A stretch of DNA of 27,403 nucleotides from CAYSDH01 sp964429805 (GCA_964429805.1 CAYSDH010000042.1:1-27403), one strand, 5' to 3'; shown: positions 7,610-17,308, numbered from the stretch's first letter. Numbers and translations: made by a program. The notes: generated by a model from the sequence alone, not told the origin.

Positions 7610-10600
7610 ATGACTCTAGACATAGCACAGTCCAAGTCAATCATTAAACCAAAGCCAGACTCAATTAATACCAAAGTTTCCGCTCGAACGCGGCTACTTA
7701 TTCGTGTATTCTTTCTTTTTACTCTTACAATCATTCATATTAATTCACATGCGCAATGTTGGGGAACAAGCGCAGATTGTGACGGAGATGGAATAGCCAA
7801 TGTTGACGACTTAGATGACGACAATGATGGCATTCTCGATTCTATAGAATGCCCGAGTGGATTGTGCGACACGGATAATGACGGGATATCAAATGACTTT
7901 GATCTCGACTCTGATGACGATGGGTGCTTTGATGCACTCGAAGGAACCGGAGGATTTGTCCATGTAGAAATATCATCAACCGGATATATACTAAGCGCGG
8001 TGAGCCCAGATGGAGTGCCGACTAATGTATACATAGGTGTCTGCCCTCAAGGCATTGGATCTTCGCAAAATGGTGGGGCTTCAAGTGTGGAGTGTGACCC
8101 CTGCAACCCTAATTCATCTATCTACGCAGACAGCGACTCTGATGGAGTGCCTGACGGCTGTGACCTCGATGATGACAATGACGGAATACTCGACTCGGTA
8201 GAGTGCTTGTCAGGGTTCTGCGATACAGACATGGACGGAACCGAAAACAGATTAGACCTTGATTCTGATGGCGATGGCTGCGCTGATGCTGTTGAAGGTG
8301 GAGCTTCATTCAGCACATCAGACTTAGACGCTGAAGGCCGACTTACAGGAGGAGTTGATACTGACGGTATTCCACTCGTAAGTGGCACAGGTCAATCAAT
8401 CGGGAGCGCAAATGACCTTATGGTATATGATGGATGTGGTGCCATTGATGTGCTAATAGAATCTAACGCTATTGCTTGTCCTGATGCCATTGTACCATAT
8501 CACATTACACTGACTAACAACAGTGCGTTTGGCATGAACGGGTTTAGCGTGCATGACCAACTACCACTCGGATTTACTTTTCTATATGATAGCATTCATG
8601 CTATTGATGGTGCTACAGCCAGTTTGGCTAGCAGTCCATCAGAAGGTCAAAGCGCACTGTCATGGTCTGATTTTAATATTCCTCCAGGCGGACAAATCAT
8701 TATCTCATATGATGTGCTAGTAGAAAAAAACGTAACCACTGGCGACAAAACAAATAGTGTAACGATGACCGCGGCACCGATGAATCCTGACATGGCATCA
8801 ACAACATACAACGTGTCACTACCTGACTGCCAGGAAGTGACACTAAGCTGTGAGCCTGCATTTTATCAGGTCTACAAAAAACGTGGTACCCAGAATACGT
8901 TTGGTAAACTAAACGTCAATACACAGCAATACGACTTCATTTCATTCCTAACGTCTAAGGCCAACGCACTTGGTTACGACAGATCAAATAACATGGCCTA
9001 TGGAGCAAATGGTAAAAAGTTTATCTCACTAGATGAGGACGGTAAGATTACCTACTTGGGTGTGGATTTCAATCGCTCAGTATGGTCTGGTGACATGGAC
9101 ACACTTGGCAACTGGTGGGGAAAAGAGGGAAGCGATATGGTTAGAATTAATATCGCTGGACTTGGCCTCACAAGATTTGCTGGGCAGGGCATACCGGGCG
9201 CAGACATGGCTTATAATCTTGACGGCAATTTTTATTCTGTCTCAGGAAAAAAACTTTACAAGTTTGACACCAACACATATACTAAAATCGACCTGGGTAA
9301 TTTGACGGGAGAGGACACTCCATCTGGTGCTTTTGGTGCACAGTGGACTGGAAAAGATGGCCATCATTATATCTCTAACAACAACACTGGTCAAGTATTT
9401 AGGATTAATGTGACTACCAGAGAAGCACGCTTAGTCATGATTACTGAAGGTGGTTTAAGTCTCAATGATGGATTTAGCTGTCCAGATCAGATTCCGGCTG
9501 TGTACGAATCTGAATTTGGCGACAATGCAAACTACCCCTCTGCTGGTAACCTAATTAGCATACAAGACATCAACAATGATGAGACTCCAGACTTCTCGAT
9601 GGCCTGGGCTGGTCAGTTTGTTTCTGGAGAACTCACTGCCAACCTCAACTCTAATGCCACTGCCGACAGCAGAGATGACGGTCTGGCCTACTCTACCGTA
9701 TACACCCCAGGACAACCGACAACATTTGCCTTAGGACTCAATGCGAACACGTCAATGACAGCGCATTACGGCCTATACATCGACTGGGATAACGACAACA
9801 ACTTTGATGAATTTAAATCAGGTTCTCAGACCATTTCATCATACACCGCATTAAACATAGACGCTATCGTACCAAGTAATTTTACTGGCGGAGTGATTAA
9901 TGTGCGCTTGAGAGTGACCGAAGAGCCGCTCACGTTTAGTCATTCTTCTGGATTCTTGCTGATACCTGGTGAAGTAGAAGACTACCGATTTACTGCCACC
10001 GTGCCAACAGAAATATGCGGCAATGGCTTAGATGATGATGGTGACGGATTTACAGACTGTGCCGACAGCGATTGCTCTGGATCAGCCTGCGGAGAAGTGG
10101 CCTACAACGGATTTGATGATGACAATGACGGTGACACAGATCCAGCTGATTCTGACATACCCTTTGAGGCATACAACAACTGTTATGAGGTCAACTCAAA
10201 TGCCGACACCCATGATGACAATCCGGGTGATGGAATCTGTGCCGACCAGAATGGTGACTGTAGTTTACGCGCTGCCATAGAAGAGTCAAACGCGACTAAC
10301 GGATACAACTGCGTTAACTTCAACATCACTGGCGACATAACACTAACATCTCAACTCATCATTACTGAAGCTGTGGCCATTGATGCGAGCACAGCAACTG
10401 GATTCTCTACCGCACAGCCCGCAGTTAAAATTATTGATGGCGGCTTCACCCCTATCTTAATTCAAGAAGCTGATGATGTGCTGATCAGAGGAATTGACCT
10501 CAGCGGAGCTCCAGGAGACTTCAATAATTATGGAATACAAGTCGTACTGTCTACCAATGTGACGCTCAGAGACAATCGTATCAGATACAGAGAAAGAGGA

Positions 10601-12895
10601 ATTGTGACCAACAACTCAGGCGACATTGTAATACGAGACAATGACCTGATTGACTCTGGAAACGAGTGCTGGGATGCAGCCATTTACTTTGACAATGTGT
10701 CAAAAAACACACTGCCTAATGGACTCTATGTCAAAGACAATCTATTTGGCGGTCAAGACTTAGATCCACAAACCATACTTCACGTGAGCAACACTGATGG
10801 TGTGCGTATTTCAGACGGAACGCTAGCCAACACCAACATCTTTATGGACGGTCCGTTCAAGTGCTGGCACCCCATCAGACTGGTCAATGTCACAAACGCG
10901 ACAGTTGCAAACATGGACTTGTCTTATCCTGTAGAGACCTTCTTTGGTATCGGAATATGGACGGTGAATAGTGACAATGTAGTGATGGACAATTTGTCTA
11001 TTCACAACAGGGCGCGTGCAGTGTTTGTAGATGGAGGGTCAAACCACATCATTTCTAATTCTGACATGAGAGACAGCGGAGAAGATGTGGACAACGCAAC
11101 CTTGGTATGGCATAATTATGACGCCAGCGGACAGCAAGATGTGCATGTATATGACAATGTGTATGGTAAGAAAAACCTTGAAGTACATACATTACTCACA
11201 TTACGTAACAGTCACAATTTCTTAATCTCTGATGGCAGCCGGGCTAACAACAACATCGAATTACCACAGGTATTAGATTTTGAAAATCCGATACGACTGC
11301 ACGGGTCAGACTACAACTCTATTTCCAATCTAGACTTCAGTTACACAGGCACATCGGAGTATGACAACAGAGGAATATGGCTACAAGATGAGTCGACAGG
11401 AAACGTGATTGAAGAAAACATGTTTAAAGGCAGGGCGTCAGCACTGCACATGGAAAGCGCGCTATCTACTACTGTGCAGTGCAACAGCTTTACACGCAAC
11501 AGAAACGCCCTTACCATGGACGGGTCGTCTACAACGAGCACCGTGAAGAACAACACCATGGAGTGCAACCAACTCGGTATCTACAACAGAGCGACCGCCA
11601 CCATGGATGCGAAGCAAAATTACTGGGGTGATGTCAACGGTTCATCTTCCTATTCTGGAATTGGAGACTACTACTTCGGTAATGTCGATGCGAGTACTTA
11701 CTTACCTGCAGTGAGCGGTTGTGAACCTGTTATTGCCAGTGGAGTATGCGTGCAAGAAATCTGCGACAACGGTATTGACGATGATGGTGATGGACTGATA
11801 GACTGTGAAGATGGTGCCTGTCTGACAACTCCAGATTGCAGTCCAGTTTCCATTGACTTTTTTCTAGGCAGCGCCCTCAACTTTACTTTTAATGAGTCGA
11901 GCGAGCAGTGGTTTGTGAAAAACACGAATGGAGCAAACCTCTACCCTGTCAAGAGCACACTGACAGATGCCTTGGCTGATGAGTGCAGTGCGTCATTTAT
12001 TCCAGCTCCTCCTTCGGGAAGTGACTTCATATTTGAAAATGATGTCAATCTTGATGTCATCATGATGAGCAGCCCTCGCCTAAATGGCATAGACCTCTCC
12101 ATCTTTGACGGACATATGATTGAGTGGTATTGGTATACTGGTACTGCCAGTGCTTCGTTTGGCTCTGAAGGATTTAGCACGGACATGCGAGTGGTGTTAG
12201 AAAACAGCGATGGCCTGCAAGCTCAAGCCACAGTATACACTTCTAGCGCATCTAACCAGTGGAACAAGATGTCTGTCTCTTTAGACGCAGATCAGTGGAC
12301 CTTACCTGCTGGCACAGACTGGGTAGAATTTTTATCTAGCGCAGAATATGTAATCGTACAAGTCGATGCCTATGCTGGTGGCTTGCAAAATGACTGCGCT
12401 GAGAGAGAGTTTTACGCACTTGATGATTTCAGTTTCACTTTTGATTCTGATGGAGATGGCTACGCAGACGTGAATGACCTTTGCCCGCTAGACCCACTTA
12501 AAGTCGACCCTGGCCACTGTGGATGCGGCAACGCTGACCTTGGGGCACACGGACAGTTACTCTGTGACAACGTGACTCGAACGGGTGGCGACTCAGGGTT
12601 GAATAATCCTGACTTAGATAGCTCAATGATTTCAGATAGAAAGAGTCTAAATGAGCAAGGAGCGAACTACATCATTTATCCAAACCCGACTGAAGGCGTG
12701 ATTAACATCGAAGTGCCCGAAGAACAGTGCACTATTACCATGTACGATTTAAATCACCGACTCATAGAAATTCCAAATTCTCAACTATCACTTGGACTAC
12801 ATCAGATTGACATCAGTCATGAGCCAAAAGGAGTCTATATTCTGGTGATTGCGGGAACCAATGAAATACAGCATCACCAAGTAGTGAGGCAGTAA
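7610..12895 (+). CDS. giant multidomain T9SS-exported surface adhesin (TSP3, DUF11, GEVED, beta-helix, laminin-B-like)
   Basis: A 1761-residue protein. ATG 7610 is preferred over TTG 7601 in the same frame. The signal segment lies at about 28-49 after a basic N-terminal region. Domains in order: two Ca-binding thrombospondin type-3 blocks (about 50-113 and 165-230; DxDxDGxxD, DLDDDNDGILDS repeats); a DUF11-like adhesin beta domain (about 274-407); a propeller-like segment (about 417-627); a GEVED domain (about 631-796, ends IPGEVEDYRF); a MopE-like NGLDDDGDGFTDC motif; a CSLREA-like lead-in (GDCSLRAAIEESNA, about 883); a right-handed parallel beta-helix (about 897-1367); a second NGIDDDGDGLIDC; a laminin-B-like or carbohydrate-binding-like domain (about 1414-1610, ends YALDDFSF); another TSP3 repeat; and a T9SS type A sorting domain (about 1686-1761, YPNPTEGVINIEVP). 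Expected role: a Ca-stabilised surface adhesin or glycan binder. No catalytic residues are assigned in the helix. Confidence 0.9.
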   Translation: MTLDIAQSKSIIKPKPDSINTKVSARTRLLIRVFFLFTLTIIHINSHAQCWGTSADCDGDGIANVDDLDDDNDGILDSIECPSGLCDTDNDGISNDFDLDSDDDGCFDALEGTGGFVHVEISSTGYILSAVSPDGVPTNVYIGVCPQGIGSSQNGGASSVECDPCNPNSSIYADSDSDGVPDGCDLDDDNDGILDSVECLSGFCDTDMDGTENRLDLDSDGDGCADAVEGGASFSTSDLDAEGRLTGGVDTDGIPLVSGTGQSIGSANDLMVYDGCGAIDVLIESNAIACPDAIVPYHITLTNNSAFGMNGFSVHDQLPLGFTFLYDSIHAIDGATASLASSPSEGQSALSWSDFNIPPGGQIIISYDVLVEKNVTTGDKTNSVTMTAAPMNPDMASTTYNVSLPDCQEVTLSCEPAFYQVYKKRGTQNTFGKLNVNTQQYDFISFLTSKANALGYDRSNNMAYGANGKKFISLDEDGKITYLGVDFNRSVWSGDMDTLGNWWGKEGSDMVRINIAGLGLTRFAGQGIPGADMAYNLDGNFYSVSGKKLYKFDTNTYTKIDLGNLTGEDTPSGAFGAQWTGKDGHHYISNNNTGQVFRINVTTREARLVMITEGGLSLNDGFSCPDQIPAVYESEFGDNANYPSAGNLISIQDINNDETPDFSMAWAGQFVSGELTANLNSNATADSRDDGLAYSTVYTPGQPTTFALGLNANTSMTAHYGLYIDWDNDNNFDEFKSGSQTISSYTALNIDAIVPSNFTGGVINVRLRVTEEPLTFSHSSGFLLIPGEVEDYRFTATVPTEICGNGLDDDGDGFTDCADSDCSGSACGEVAYNGFDDDNDGDTDPADSDIPFEAYNNCYEVNSNADTHDDNPGDGICADQNGDCSLRAAIEESNATNGYNCVNFNITGDITLTSQLIITEAVAIDASTATGFSTAQPAVKIIDGGFTPILIQEADDVLIRGIDLSGAPGDFNNYGIQVVLSTNVTLRDNRIRYRERGIVTNNSGDIVIRDNDLIDSGNECWDAAIYFDNVSKNTLPNGLYVKDNLFGGQDLDPQTILHVSNTDGVRISDGTLANTNIFMDGPFKCWHPIRLVNVTNATVANMDLSYPVETFFGIGIWTVNSDNVVMDNLSIHNRARAVFVDGGSNHIISNSDMRDSGEDVDNATLVWHNYDASGQQDVHVYDNVYGKKNLEVHTLLTLRNSHNFLISDGSRANNNIELPQVLDFENPIRLHGSDYNSISNLDFSYTGTSEYDNRGIWLQDESTGNVIEENMFKGRASALHMESALSTTVQCNSFTRNRNALTMDGSSTTSTVKNNTMECNQLGIYNRATATMDAKQNYWGDVNGSSSYSGIGDYYFGNVDASTYLPAVSGCEPVIASGVCVQEICDNGIDDDGDGLIDCEDGACLTTPDCSPVSIDFFLGSALNFTFNESSEQWFVKNTNGANLYPVKSTLTDALADECSASFIPAPPSGSDFIFENDVNLDVIMMSSPRLNGIDLSIFDGHMIEWYWYTGTASASFGSEGFSTDMRVVLENSDGLQAQATVYTSSASNQWNKMSVSLDADQWTLPAGTDWVEFLSSAEYVIVQVDAYAGGLQNDCAEREFYALDDFSFTFDSDGDGYADVNDLCPLDPLKVDPGHCGCGNADLGAHGQLLCDNVTRTGGDSGLNNPDLDSSMISDRKSLNEQGANYIIYPNPTEGVINIEVPEEQCTITMYDLNHRLIEIPNSQLSLGLHQIDISHEPKGVYILVIAGTNEIQHHQVVRQ

Positions 12896-12912
12896 CGAGT
12901 AGATCAACAGAA

Positions 12913-12958
12913 AAAAAGAAAAGGCCCTAATTTCAAAAATTAAAGGCCTTTTCTTTTT
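12913..12958. terminator. bidirectional terminator between the adhesin and metK
   Basis: The perfect 14-bp arms AAAAAGAAAAGGCC (12913-12926) and GGCCTTTTCTTTTT (12945-12958) are separated by 18 nt. The loop contains a further TAATTT/AAATTA pairing. Each strand ends in a T-rich tract, so it can stop both the plus-strand adhesin transcript and the minus-strand metK transcript. It lies 17 nt past the adhesin stop and 2 nt past the metK stop. Confidence 0.9.
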
Positions 12959-12960
12959 CC

Positions 12961-14208
12961 TTAAAGTCCAAATGCCTTTTTAACCTTCGGCACATAATCG
13001 AGTTTCTCCCAAGTGAATAGCTCCACTTTCTTCTTGACCATTTTACCGGTTGGAGATTTAAATGTCTTTGTTACCGTTTTGTTTTTTCTACCCATGTGGC
13101 CATAGGCAGCCGTCTCACTGTACATTGGATTTCTGAGCTTTAGTCTCTTCTCTATGAAGTATGGGCGCATGTCAAATATGTCTTCAACTATCTGACCTAT
13201 ATCGCTGTCAGACATTGACAATTTAGAAGTGCCGTAAGTATTGACATTAATAGAAGTCGGCTGCGCCACACCAATGGCATACGACACCTGAACCAGCACC
13301 TCGCTGCATACTCCAGCGGCCACTAAGTTTTTGGCAATATGTCGCGTAGCGTAAGCTGCGCTTCTGTCAACCTTACTCGGGTCTTTACCTGAAAAGGCTC
13401 CACCTCCGTGGGCTCCTTTACCTCCGTATGTATCGACTATAATCTTTCTTCCTGTAAGTCCAGTGTCTCCGTGCGGTCCACCAATCACAAATATCCCCGT
13501 AGGATTCACGTGATAAGTAATCTGCTTATTAAAGAGCTTCTTATATCTCGGATACTTTTTCATGACACGCGGTATCAGCACGTTAATCACGTCTTTCTTG
13601 ATGGTAGCGAGCATCTTCTTTTCAGTACCAAAATCGTCATGCTGCGTAGACACTACGATGGCATCAATCCTTACTGGCTTGTTATCATCATTATACTCGA
13701 GTGTCACCTGAGACTTAGAGTCTGGTCTGAGATAGGTCATCTTCTTGCCTTCTCTTCTGATGGCTGCCAACTCTTCGAGTATAGCATGAGAAATACTCAA
13801 TGCCAAAGGCATGTAATCCTTCGTCTCATCAGTGGCATAGCCAAACATCATTCCTTGATCACCAGCTCCCTGCTCTTCTTTCTTCTTTTTGTCTACACCC
13901 TGGTTAATGTCTGGACTCTGCTCATGAATGGCGCTAAACACACCACAGCTATTGCCATCAAACATGTATTCACTTTTGGTGTAGCCAATTTTGTTGATCA
14001 CTTCACGGGCTATTTCCTGCACATCTAAATAGGCTTTAGACTTCACCTCACCAGCTAATACAACCTGGCCGGTAGTTACCAGCGTTTCGCAGGCTACCTT
14101 ACTGTTGGCGTCAAAGGCTAGAAAATTATCAATCAGCGCATCGCTAATCTGGTCAGCTACTTTGTCTGGGTGTCCTTCGGAAACGGATTCTGATGTAAAT
14201 AGGTACAT
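12961..14208 (-). CDS. metK: S-adenosylmethionine synthetase
   Basis: A 415-residue cytosolic enzyme making AdoMet from methionine and ATP. Family signatures are present in order: SESVSEGHPDKVADQISDA (N-terminal ATP/Mg site), GVFSAIHEQSPDINQGV, GAGDQGMMFGYATDET (signature 1), GGPHGDTGLTGRKIIVDTYGG, GGGAFSGKDPSKVDRSAAY (signature 2, phosphate loop and Lys/Asp ligands) and the C-terminal FTWEKLD. The length is slightly above the enterobacterial enzyme. A lysine-rich insertion (DKKKKEEQ) sits just before the GAGDQG motif. ATG 14208 gives the standard N-terminus. The gene lies 112 nt downstream of gldA on the same strand, with a possible -7 element in the gap. Its product feeds methyltransferases and polyamine synthesis, but it is not in the same transcript as the polyamine cluster further along. 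Confidence 0.98.
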   Translation of the reverse strand: MYLFTSESVSEGHPDKVADQISDALIDNFLAFDANSKVACETLVTTGQVVLAGEVKSKAYLDVQEIAREVINKIGYTKSEYMFDGNSCGVFSAIHEQSPDINQGVDKKKKEEQGAGDQGMMFGYATDETKDYMPLALSISHAILEELAAIRREGKKMTYLRPDSKSQVTLEYNDDNKPVRIDAIVVSTQHDDFGTEKKMLATIKKDVINVLIPRVMKKYPRYKKLFNKQITYHVNPTGIFVIGGPHGDTGLTGRKIIVDTYGGKGAHGGGAFSGKDPSKVDRSAAYATRHIAKNLVAAGVCSEVLVQVSYAIGVAQPTSINVNTYGTSKLSMSDSDIGQIVEDIFDMRPYFIEKRLKLRNPMYSETAAYGHMGRKNKTVTKTFKSPTGKMVKKKVELFTWEKLDYVPKVKKAFGL

Positions 14209-14236
14209 GTATTATCTCAATTAGGGATAGGTAAGG

Positions 14237-14244
14237 CAAATCTA
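14237..14244 (-). promoter_or_regulatory. possible -7 promoter element for metK
   Basis: Read on the minus strand, TAGATTTG is a full match to the Bacteroidota TAnnTTTG -7 element, 28 nt before the metK ATG. No good TTTG lies about 20 nt upstream of it, so support is partial. The short leader leaves little room for a large SAM riboswitch, and I see none. Confidence 0.35.
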
Positions 14245-14320
14245 TCACTTTACAATCGAGATTCTAGTCTCTTCATTCAGGATTAAGGTAAAATTGAGGG
14301 TTATGCAGAGAAAACGCCTT

Positions 14321-15235
14321 TCAATCAGTCGCTGTCAACTCTTTAAACACATCTTCGAGACTGCGTTCTTGCATCACTTGGGTAAGTACTTGCACATTAT
14401 TGGCCACTGCAAAGTCAAAAACAGCACTGCGTATATCCTCGTCCACCGTCAGTTCCCATTTATTCCCCTCCACATTGCTCGCCTTTCTGACTCCATCTAT
14501 CTTGTGAAGCGCACTCTTAGTCAACTCCGAATTAAACTCAACCAGCAGTACTTTTTCCTTCTGCCCACTTGAAGCAACCAGACCTTGAGCATCTTTATCA
14601 GCCACTATCTGGCCTTTGTTGATGATGATGACACGATCACAGAGGGCCTCTACTTCTTGCATAATGTGTGTAGACAGCAGCACCGTTTTCTCTTTACCAA
14701 TAGAAGAGATTAGTGCTCTAATATCAGCCAGTTGGTTGGGGTCAAGTCCAGAAGTAGGCTCATCAAGAATAAGTACCTCAGGGTCATGTATCAGTGCCTG
14801 GGCAAGGCCCACACGCTGTCTATATCCCTTTGACAGGGCCCCAATCTTCTTGTTGCGATGGTCAATATCGTCTAATCCGACCTTGTGCAGAATGTCATTG
14901 ACCAACTGCTTTTTGTTCTTCAGCTTATAAAGCCCCGCGATGAATCGCAAATACTCCTGCACATACATCTCAAGGTACAAGGGATTATGCTCAGGCAGAT
15001 AACCTACCTTCTTTCTCACTTCTAGGCTTTCCTCTACCACATTATGCCCTGCCACAAAAGCCTCGCCATAGGTTGGATTAATGTAGGTAGTTAAAATCTT
15101 CATCATAGTCGACTTCCCCGCTCCGTTAGGACCTAAAAAACCAACTACTTCTCCACTCCCTATACTCAGACTGACTTGGTCTAAGGCATGTTGTTTGCCG
15201 TAGACTTTTGAGATATTTTTAACTTCTATAGACAT
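14321..15235 (-). CDS. gldA: gliding-motility-type ABC transporter ATP-binding protein GldA
   Basis: A 304-residue ABC ATPase. It has Walker A GPNGAGKST (35-43), a Q-loop-region substitution around YLPEHNPLY (79-87), signature LSKGYRQRVGL (134-144), Walker B VLILDEPTSGLDP (154-166) and the H-loop LLSTHIMQEVEALC. The C-terminal part of about 85 residues (from LLVEFNSELTK) ends in QVMQERSLEDVFKELT, the usual tail of drug/gliding-type exporters. The PEHNPLY variant and overall length match GldA, which with membrane proteins GldF and GldG is needed for gliding in flavobacteria. GldFG are not in this window, so the partner must be encoded elsewhere, as is common. It diverges from rsgA across 68 nt. 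GldA relatives also occur in non-gliding species, so motility is inferred, not proven. Confidence 0.88.
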   Translation of the reverse strand: MSIEVKNISKVYGKQHALDQVSLSIGSGEVVGFLGPNGAGKSTMMKILTTYINPTYGEAFVAGHNVVEESLEVRKKVGYLPEHNPLYLEMYVQEYLRFIAGLYKLKNKKQLVNDILHKVGLDDIDHRNKKIGALSKGYRQRVGLAQALIHDPEVLILDEPTSGLDPNQLADIRALISSIGKEKTVLLSTHIMQEVEALCDRVIIINKGQIVADKDAQGLVASSGQKEKVLLVEFNSELTKSALHKIDGVRKASNVEGNKWELTVDEDIRSAVFDFAVANNVQVLTQVMQERSLEDVFKELTATD

Positions 15236-15303
15236 TGATGCGTTGGGCTAAAATTACACGAATGAATGAACTCCTGCTCATGATTTTAAAAAATTAGGCT
15301 TCA

Positions 15304-16323
15304 ATGTTTTCATCTCTAAGCAAACACCTGTTCAGCAAATCATTTTCCCTACATTCAGCACGCTTAAAAAAGACTCAGCATTTGGAGATTCGCACAGGCA
15401 CAGTTATAAAATCAACAGGTAGCAATTACCGGGTACATCTTGATGATGGCTCGGTGTCTGACTGCAAGATTAAAGGAAAGTTTAGGCTGAATGGTATTCG
15501 AACTACCAACCCCATATCGGTGGGCGACCGTGTAGACTTTGAAACGGATGACAAGGGGACAAACGTCATCAAGAACATTCATGACCGAACGAATTACATC
15601 ATTCGTAAGGCTTCAAACTTGTCTAAAGAGTCGCATATCATAGCGGCAAACATGGACCAGCTCCTACTCGTGGCCACGCTTGTAGAACCAGAAACCTCAA
15701 CCGGATTTATAGACAGAATCTTGCTCACCGCAGAGGCTTATCACATACCGAGCACCATCATCTTCAACAAGGTGGACAGGCTATCAGAAGAGCAGCACAA
15801 GCAGCTTGACGCGCTGGTCGAGATGTACTCAGACATCGGTTACGACTGTCATACATTGAGTTTTTTAACGGCTGAAAAAACTGTGCTAGAAAACTTCTTA
15901 AAAGACAAAGTGACCCTCCTCAGCGGCCACTCAGGTGTTGGCAAGTCTACGTTTGTCAACAGAATACAACCAAACCTGGAGTTGCGCACGGCTGAAGTTT
16001 CTGATTTGTATCGCAAAGGAAAACACACCACCACATTTGCTGAAATGCACATGCTCGACATTGGAGGTGCCATCATCGACACGCCCGGCATAAAGGGATT
16101 TGGTGTGGTCGATATCGAAAAAGAAGAACTATCGCATTACTTTTTAGAAATGCGGGCACTCCTCAGTCAGTGTAAATTTAACAACTGCCAGCACATCAAC
16201 GAACCAAAATGCGCGGTACTCGATGCGTTAGAGCAAGGAAAAATCTCAGCCTCGAGATATCAGAGCTACTTCAACATACATGAAGATGATGAAGGACCAT
16301 ACCGCAAAGACATATACGGATGA
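15304..16323 (+). CDS. rsgA: small ribosomal subunit biogenesis GTPase RsgA
   Basis: A 339-residue circularly permuted GTPase that checks late 30S subunit maturation. After an OB fold (about 31-100), the G motifs appear in permuted order: G4 NKVD (155-158), G1 GHSGVGKST (208-216), the G2 region GKHTTT (239-244) and G3 DTPG (259-262). A C-terminal zinc knuckle uses Cys290, Cys295, His297 and Cys303. Residues 1-28 form a basic extension ahead of the usual start of the fold (RTGTVIKSTGS). A TTG at 15382 (residue 27) would give the common shorter protein and leave more room for the promoter shared with divergent gldA; neither start has a clear ribosome site. It overlaps dtd by 4 nt (ATGA), so the two are translationally coupled. 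Confidence 0.96.
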   Translation: MFSSLSKHLFSKSFSLHSARLKKTQHLEIRTGTVIKSTGSNYRVHLDDGSVSDCKIKGKFRLNGIRTTNPISVGDRVDFETDDKGTNVIKNIHDRTNYIIRKASNLSKESHIIAANMDQLLLVATLVEPETSTGFIDRILLTAEAYHIPSTIIFNKVDRLSEEQHKQLDALVEMYSDIGYDCHTLSFLTAEKTVLENFLKDKVTLLSGHSGVGKSTFVNRIQPNLELRTAEVSDLYRKGKHTTTFAEMHMLDIGGAIIDTPGIKGFGVVDIEKEELSHYFLEMRALLSQCKFNNCQHINEPKCAVLDALEQGKISASRYQSYFNIHEDDEGPYRKDIYG

Positions 16324-16772
16324 GAACCTTGATACAGCGTGTGAGTCATGCAAGTGTAAGTATTGACGGAACGGTAAAAGATGAAATTAAGACAGGTGTG
16401 CTCGTCCTTGTCGGTATTGAAGAGGCTGATGACATGGATGACGTATGCTGGTCTGCCGCAAAAATTGTCAATCTCCGCATATTTCCAGATGAAGAGGGCG
16501 TGATGAATCGCTCGTTACTTGACATTAAAGGTCAGGTGCTTGTCATCTCGCAGTTTACCCTGCACGCCAAAACGAAAAAAGGAAATAGACCTTCATACAT
16601 CAGAGCCGCCCGACCAGAGCAGGCCATCCCTTTATATGAAGCGATGATTAGCGAGTTTAGTTCGCTCACTGGTCAGCCCACAGGGTCAGGAAAGTTTGGA
16701 GCTGACATGCAAGTCTCTCTCTGCAATGATGGCCCCGTGACAATCTGGATTGATACCAAAAACAAAGAGTAA
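16320..16772 (+). CDS. dtd: D-aminoacyl-tRNA deacylase
   Basis: A 150-residue homodimeric enzyme that hydrolyses D-aminoacyl-tRNA and removes glycine mischarged on tRNA-Ala. It has full family length and both hallmark motifs: SQFTL (77-81), the active-site strand, and the cross-subunit Gly-cisPro motif NDGPVT (136-141). The N-terminus MRTLIQRVSHASVSIDG is canonical. The ATG overlaps the rsgA stop (ATGA), and the next gene begins 2 nt after its own stop. This makes a three-gene translation-coupled run. Confidence 0.97.
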   Translation: MRTLIQRVSHASVSIDGTVKDEIKTGVLVLVGIEEADDMDDVCWSAAKIVNLRIFPDEEGVMNRSLLDIKGQVLVISQFTLHAKTKKGNRPSYIRAARPEQAIPLYEAMISEFSSLTGQPTGSGKFGADMQVSLCNDGPVTIWIDTKNKE

Positions 16773-16774
16773 GC

Positions 16775-17305
16775 ATGGCCTCTTTTCTGGGACACTTCGC
16801 AGCGGGTTACACCATTACCAAAGTACTCGATTGGAAATCTAAAACTGGCCTCATCCTATTGGCACTCGGCTCGTCATGGTTACCAGACATTGACATTTTA
16901 TGTCACATGAATGGCGTGCCTTACGACCACATGTTTGGCCATAGAGGATTTACGCACTCTATCTTTTTTGCCGCCTTGTGGGCCAGCATAGTCATGATCA
17001 TATTTAAGGTCGGAGTGAGAAAGATTGTCTGGCTTACCATCTTTTTGAGCACGCTAAGTCACGGTATACTTGACGCCATGACCACCGGTGGACGAGGCAT
17101 CGCATTTTTCGCCCCTTTCAGTGCCGAGCGATACTTTTTGCCTTGGCGAGGTATAAAAGTCTCTCCCATGTCAGCGTCAAGGTTCTTCTCTGATTGGGGG
17201 CTCAAAGTATTGATGAGCGAACTAATCTTAGTTGTAATTCCTTGCGCACTAATCTTGTTGCTTACTTATGTGTACAAGAGAGTTGTGTCTAGGCGCAGCG
17301 CTTAA
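16775..17305 (+). CDS. YdjM/DUF457-like membrane-bound metal-dependent hydrolase
   Basis: A 176-residue membrane protein with about four hydrophobic segments (around 24-40, 64-82, 84-100 and 146-168). Conserved polar sites of the YdjM/LexA-regulated DUF457 family are present: GHFAAGY (6-12), LPDID, HRGFTHS and SHGILDAMTTGGRGIAFFAPF, with a late RYFLPWRGI. The His/Asp clusters look like a metal site facing the membrane. This family is named a hydrolase by similarity to phospholipase C-type zinc proteins, but no substrate is established. It follows dtd by 2 nt. Its stop lies only 3 nt from the stop of the convergent spermidine-synthase-like gene, with no terminator between them. Confidence 0.85.
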   Translation: MASFLGHFAAGYTITKVLDWKSKTGLILLALGSSWLPDIDILCHMNGVPYDHMFGHRGFTHSIFFAALWASIVMIIFKVGVRKIVWLTIFLSTLSHGILDAMTTGGRGIAFFAPFSAERYFLPWRGIKVSPMSASRFFSDWGLKVLMSELILVVIPCALILLLTYVYKRVVSRRSA

Positions 17306-17308
17306 GCT

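Noticed and set aside
7757..8330. Asp-rich repeats as a CRISPR-like or DNA repeat array
   Set aside because: The repetition is at protein level (DxDxDG calcium repeats) with varied codons and no uniform spacers.
8118..8388. Two overlapping Ser/Arg-rich frames on the minus strand
   Set aside because: They are antisense by-products of the Asp-codon repeats (GAT/GAC) in the TSP3 region of the adhesin.
13408..14028. A 206-codon open frame on the plus strand
   Set aside because: It lies wholly antisense to metK, whose motifs are unmistakable; its protein has no domain or signal.
14209..14320. A SAM riboswitch before metK
   Set aside because: Only 112 nt are available, the likely start site leaves a leader of about 20 nt, and I see no SAM-I-like or SAM-II-like helices.
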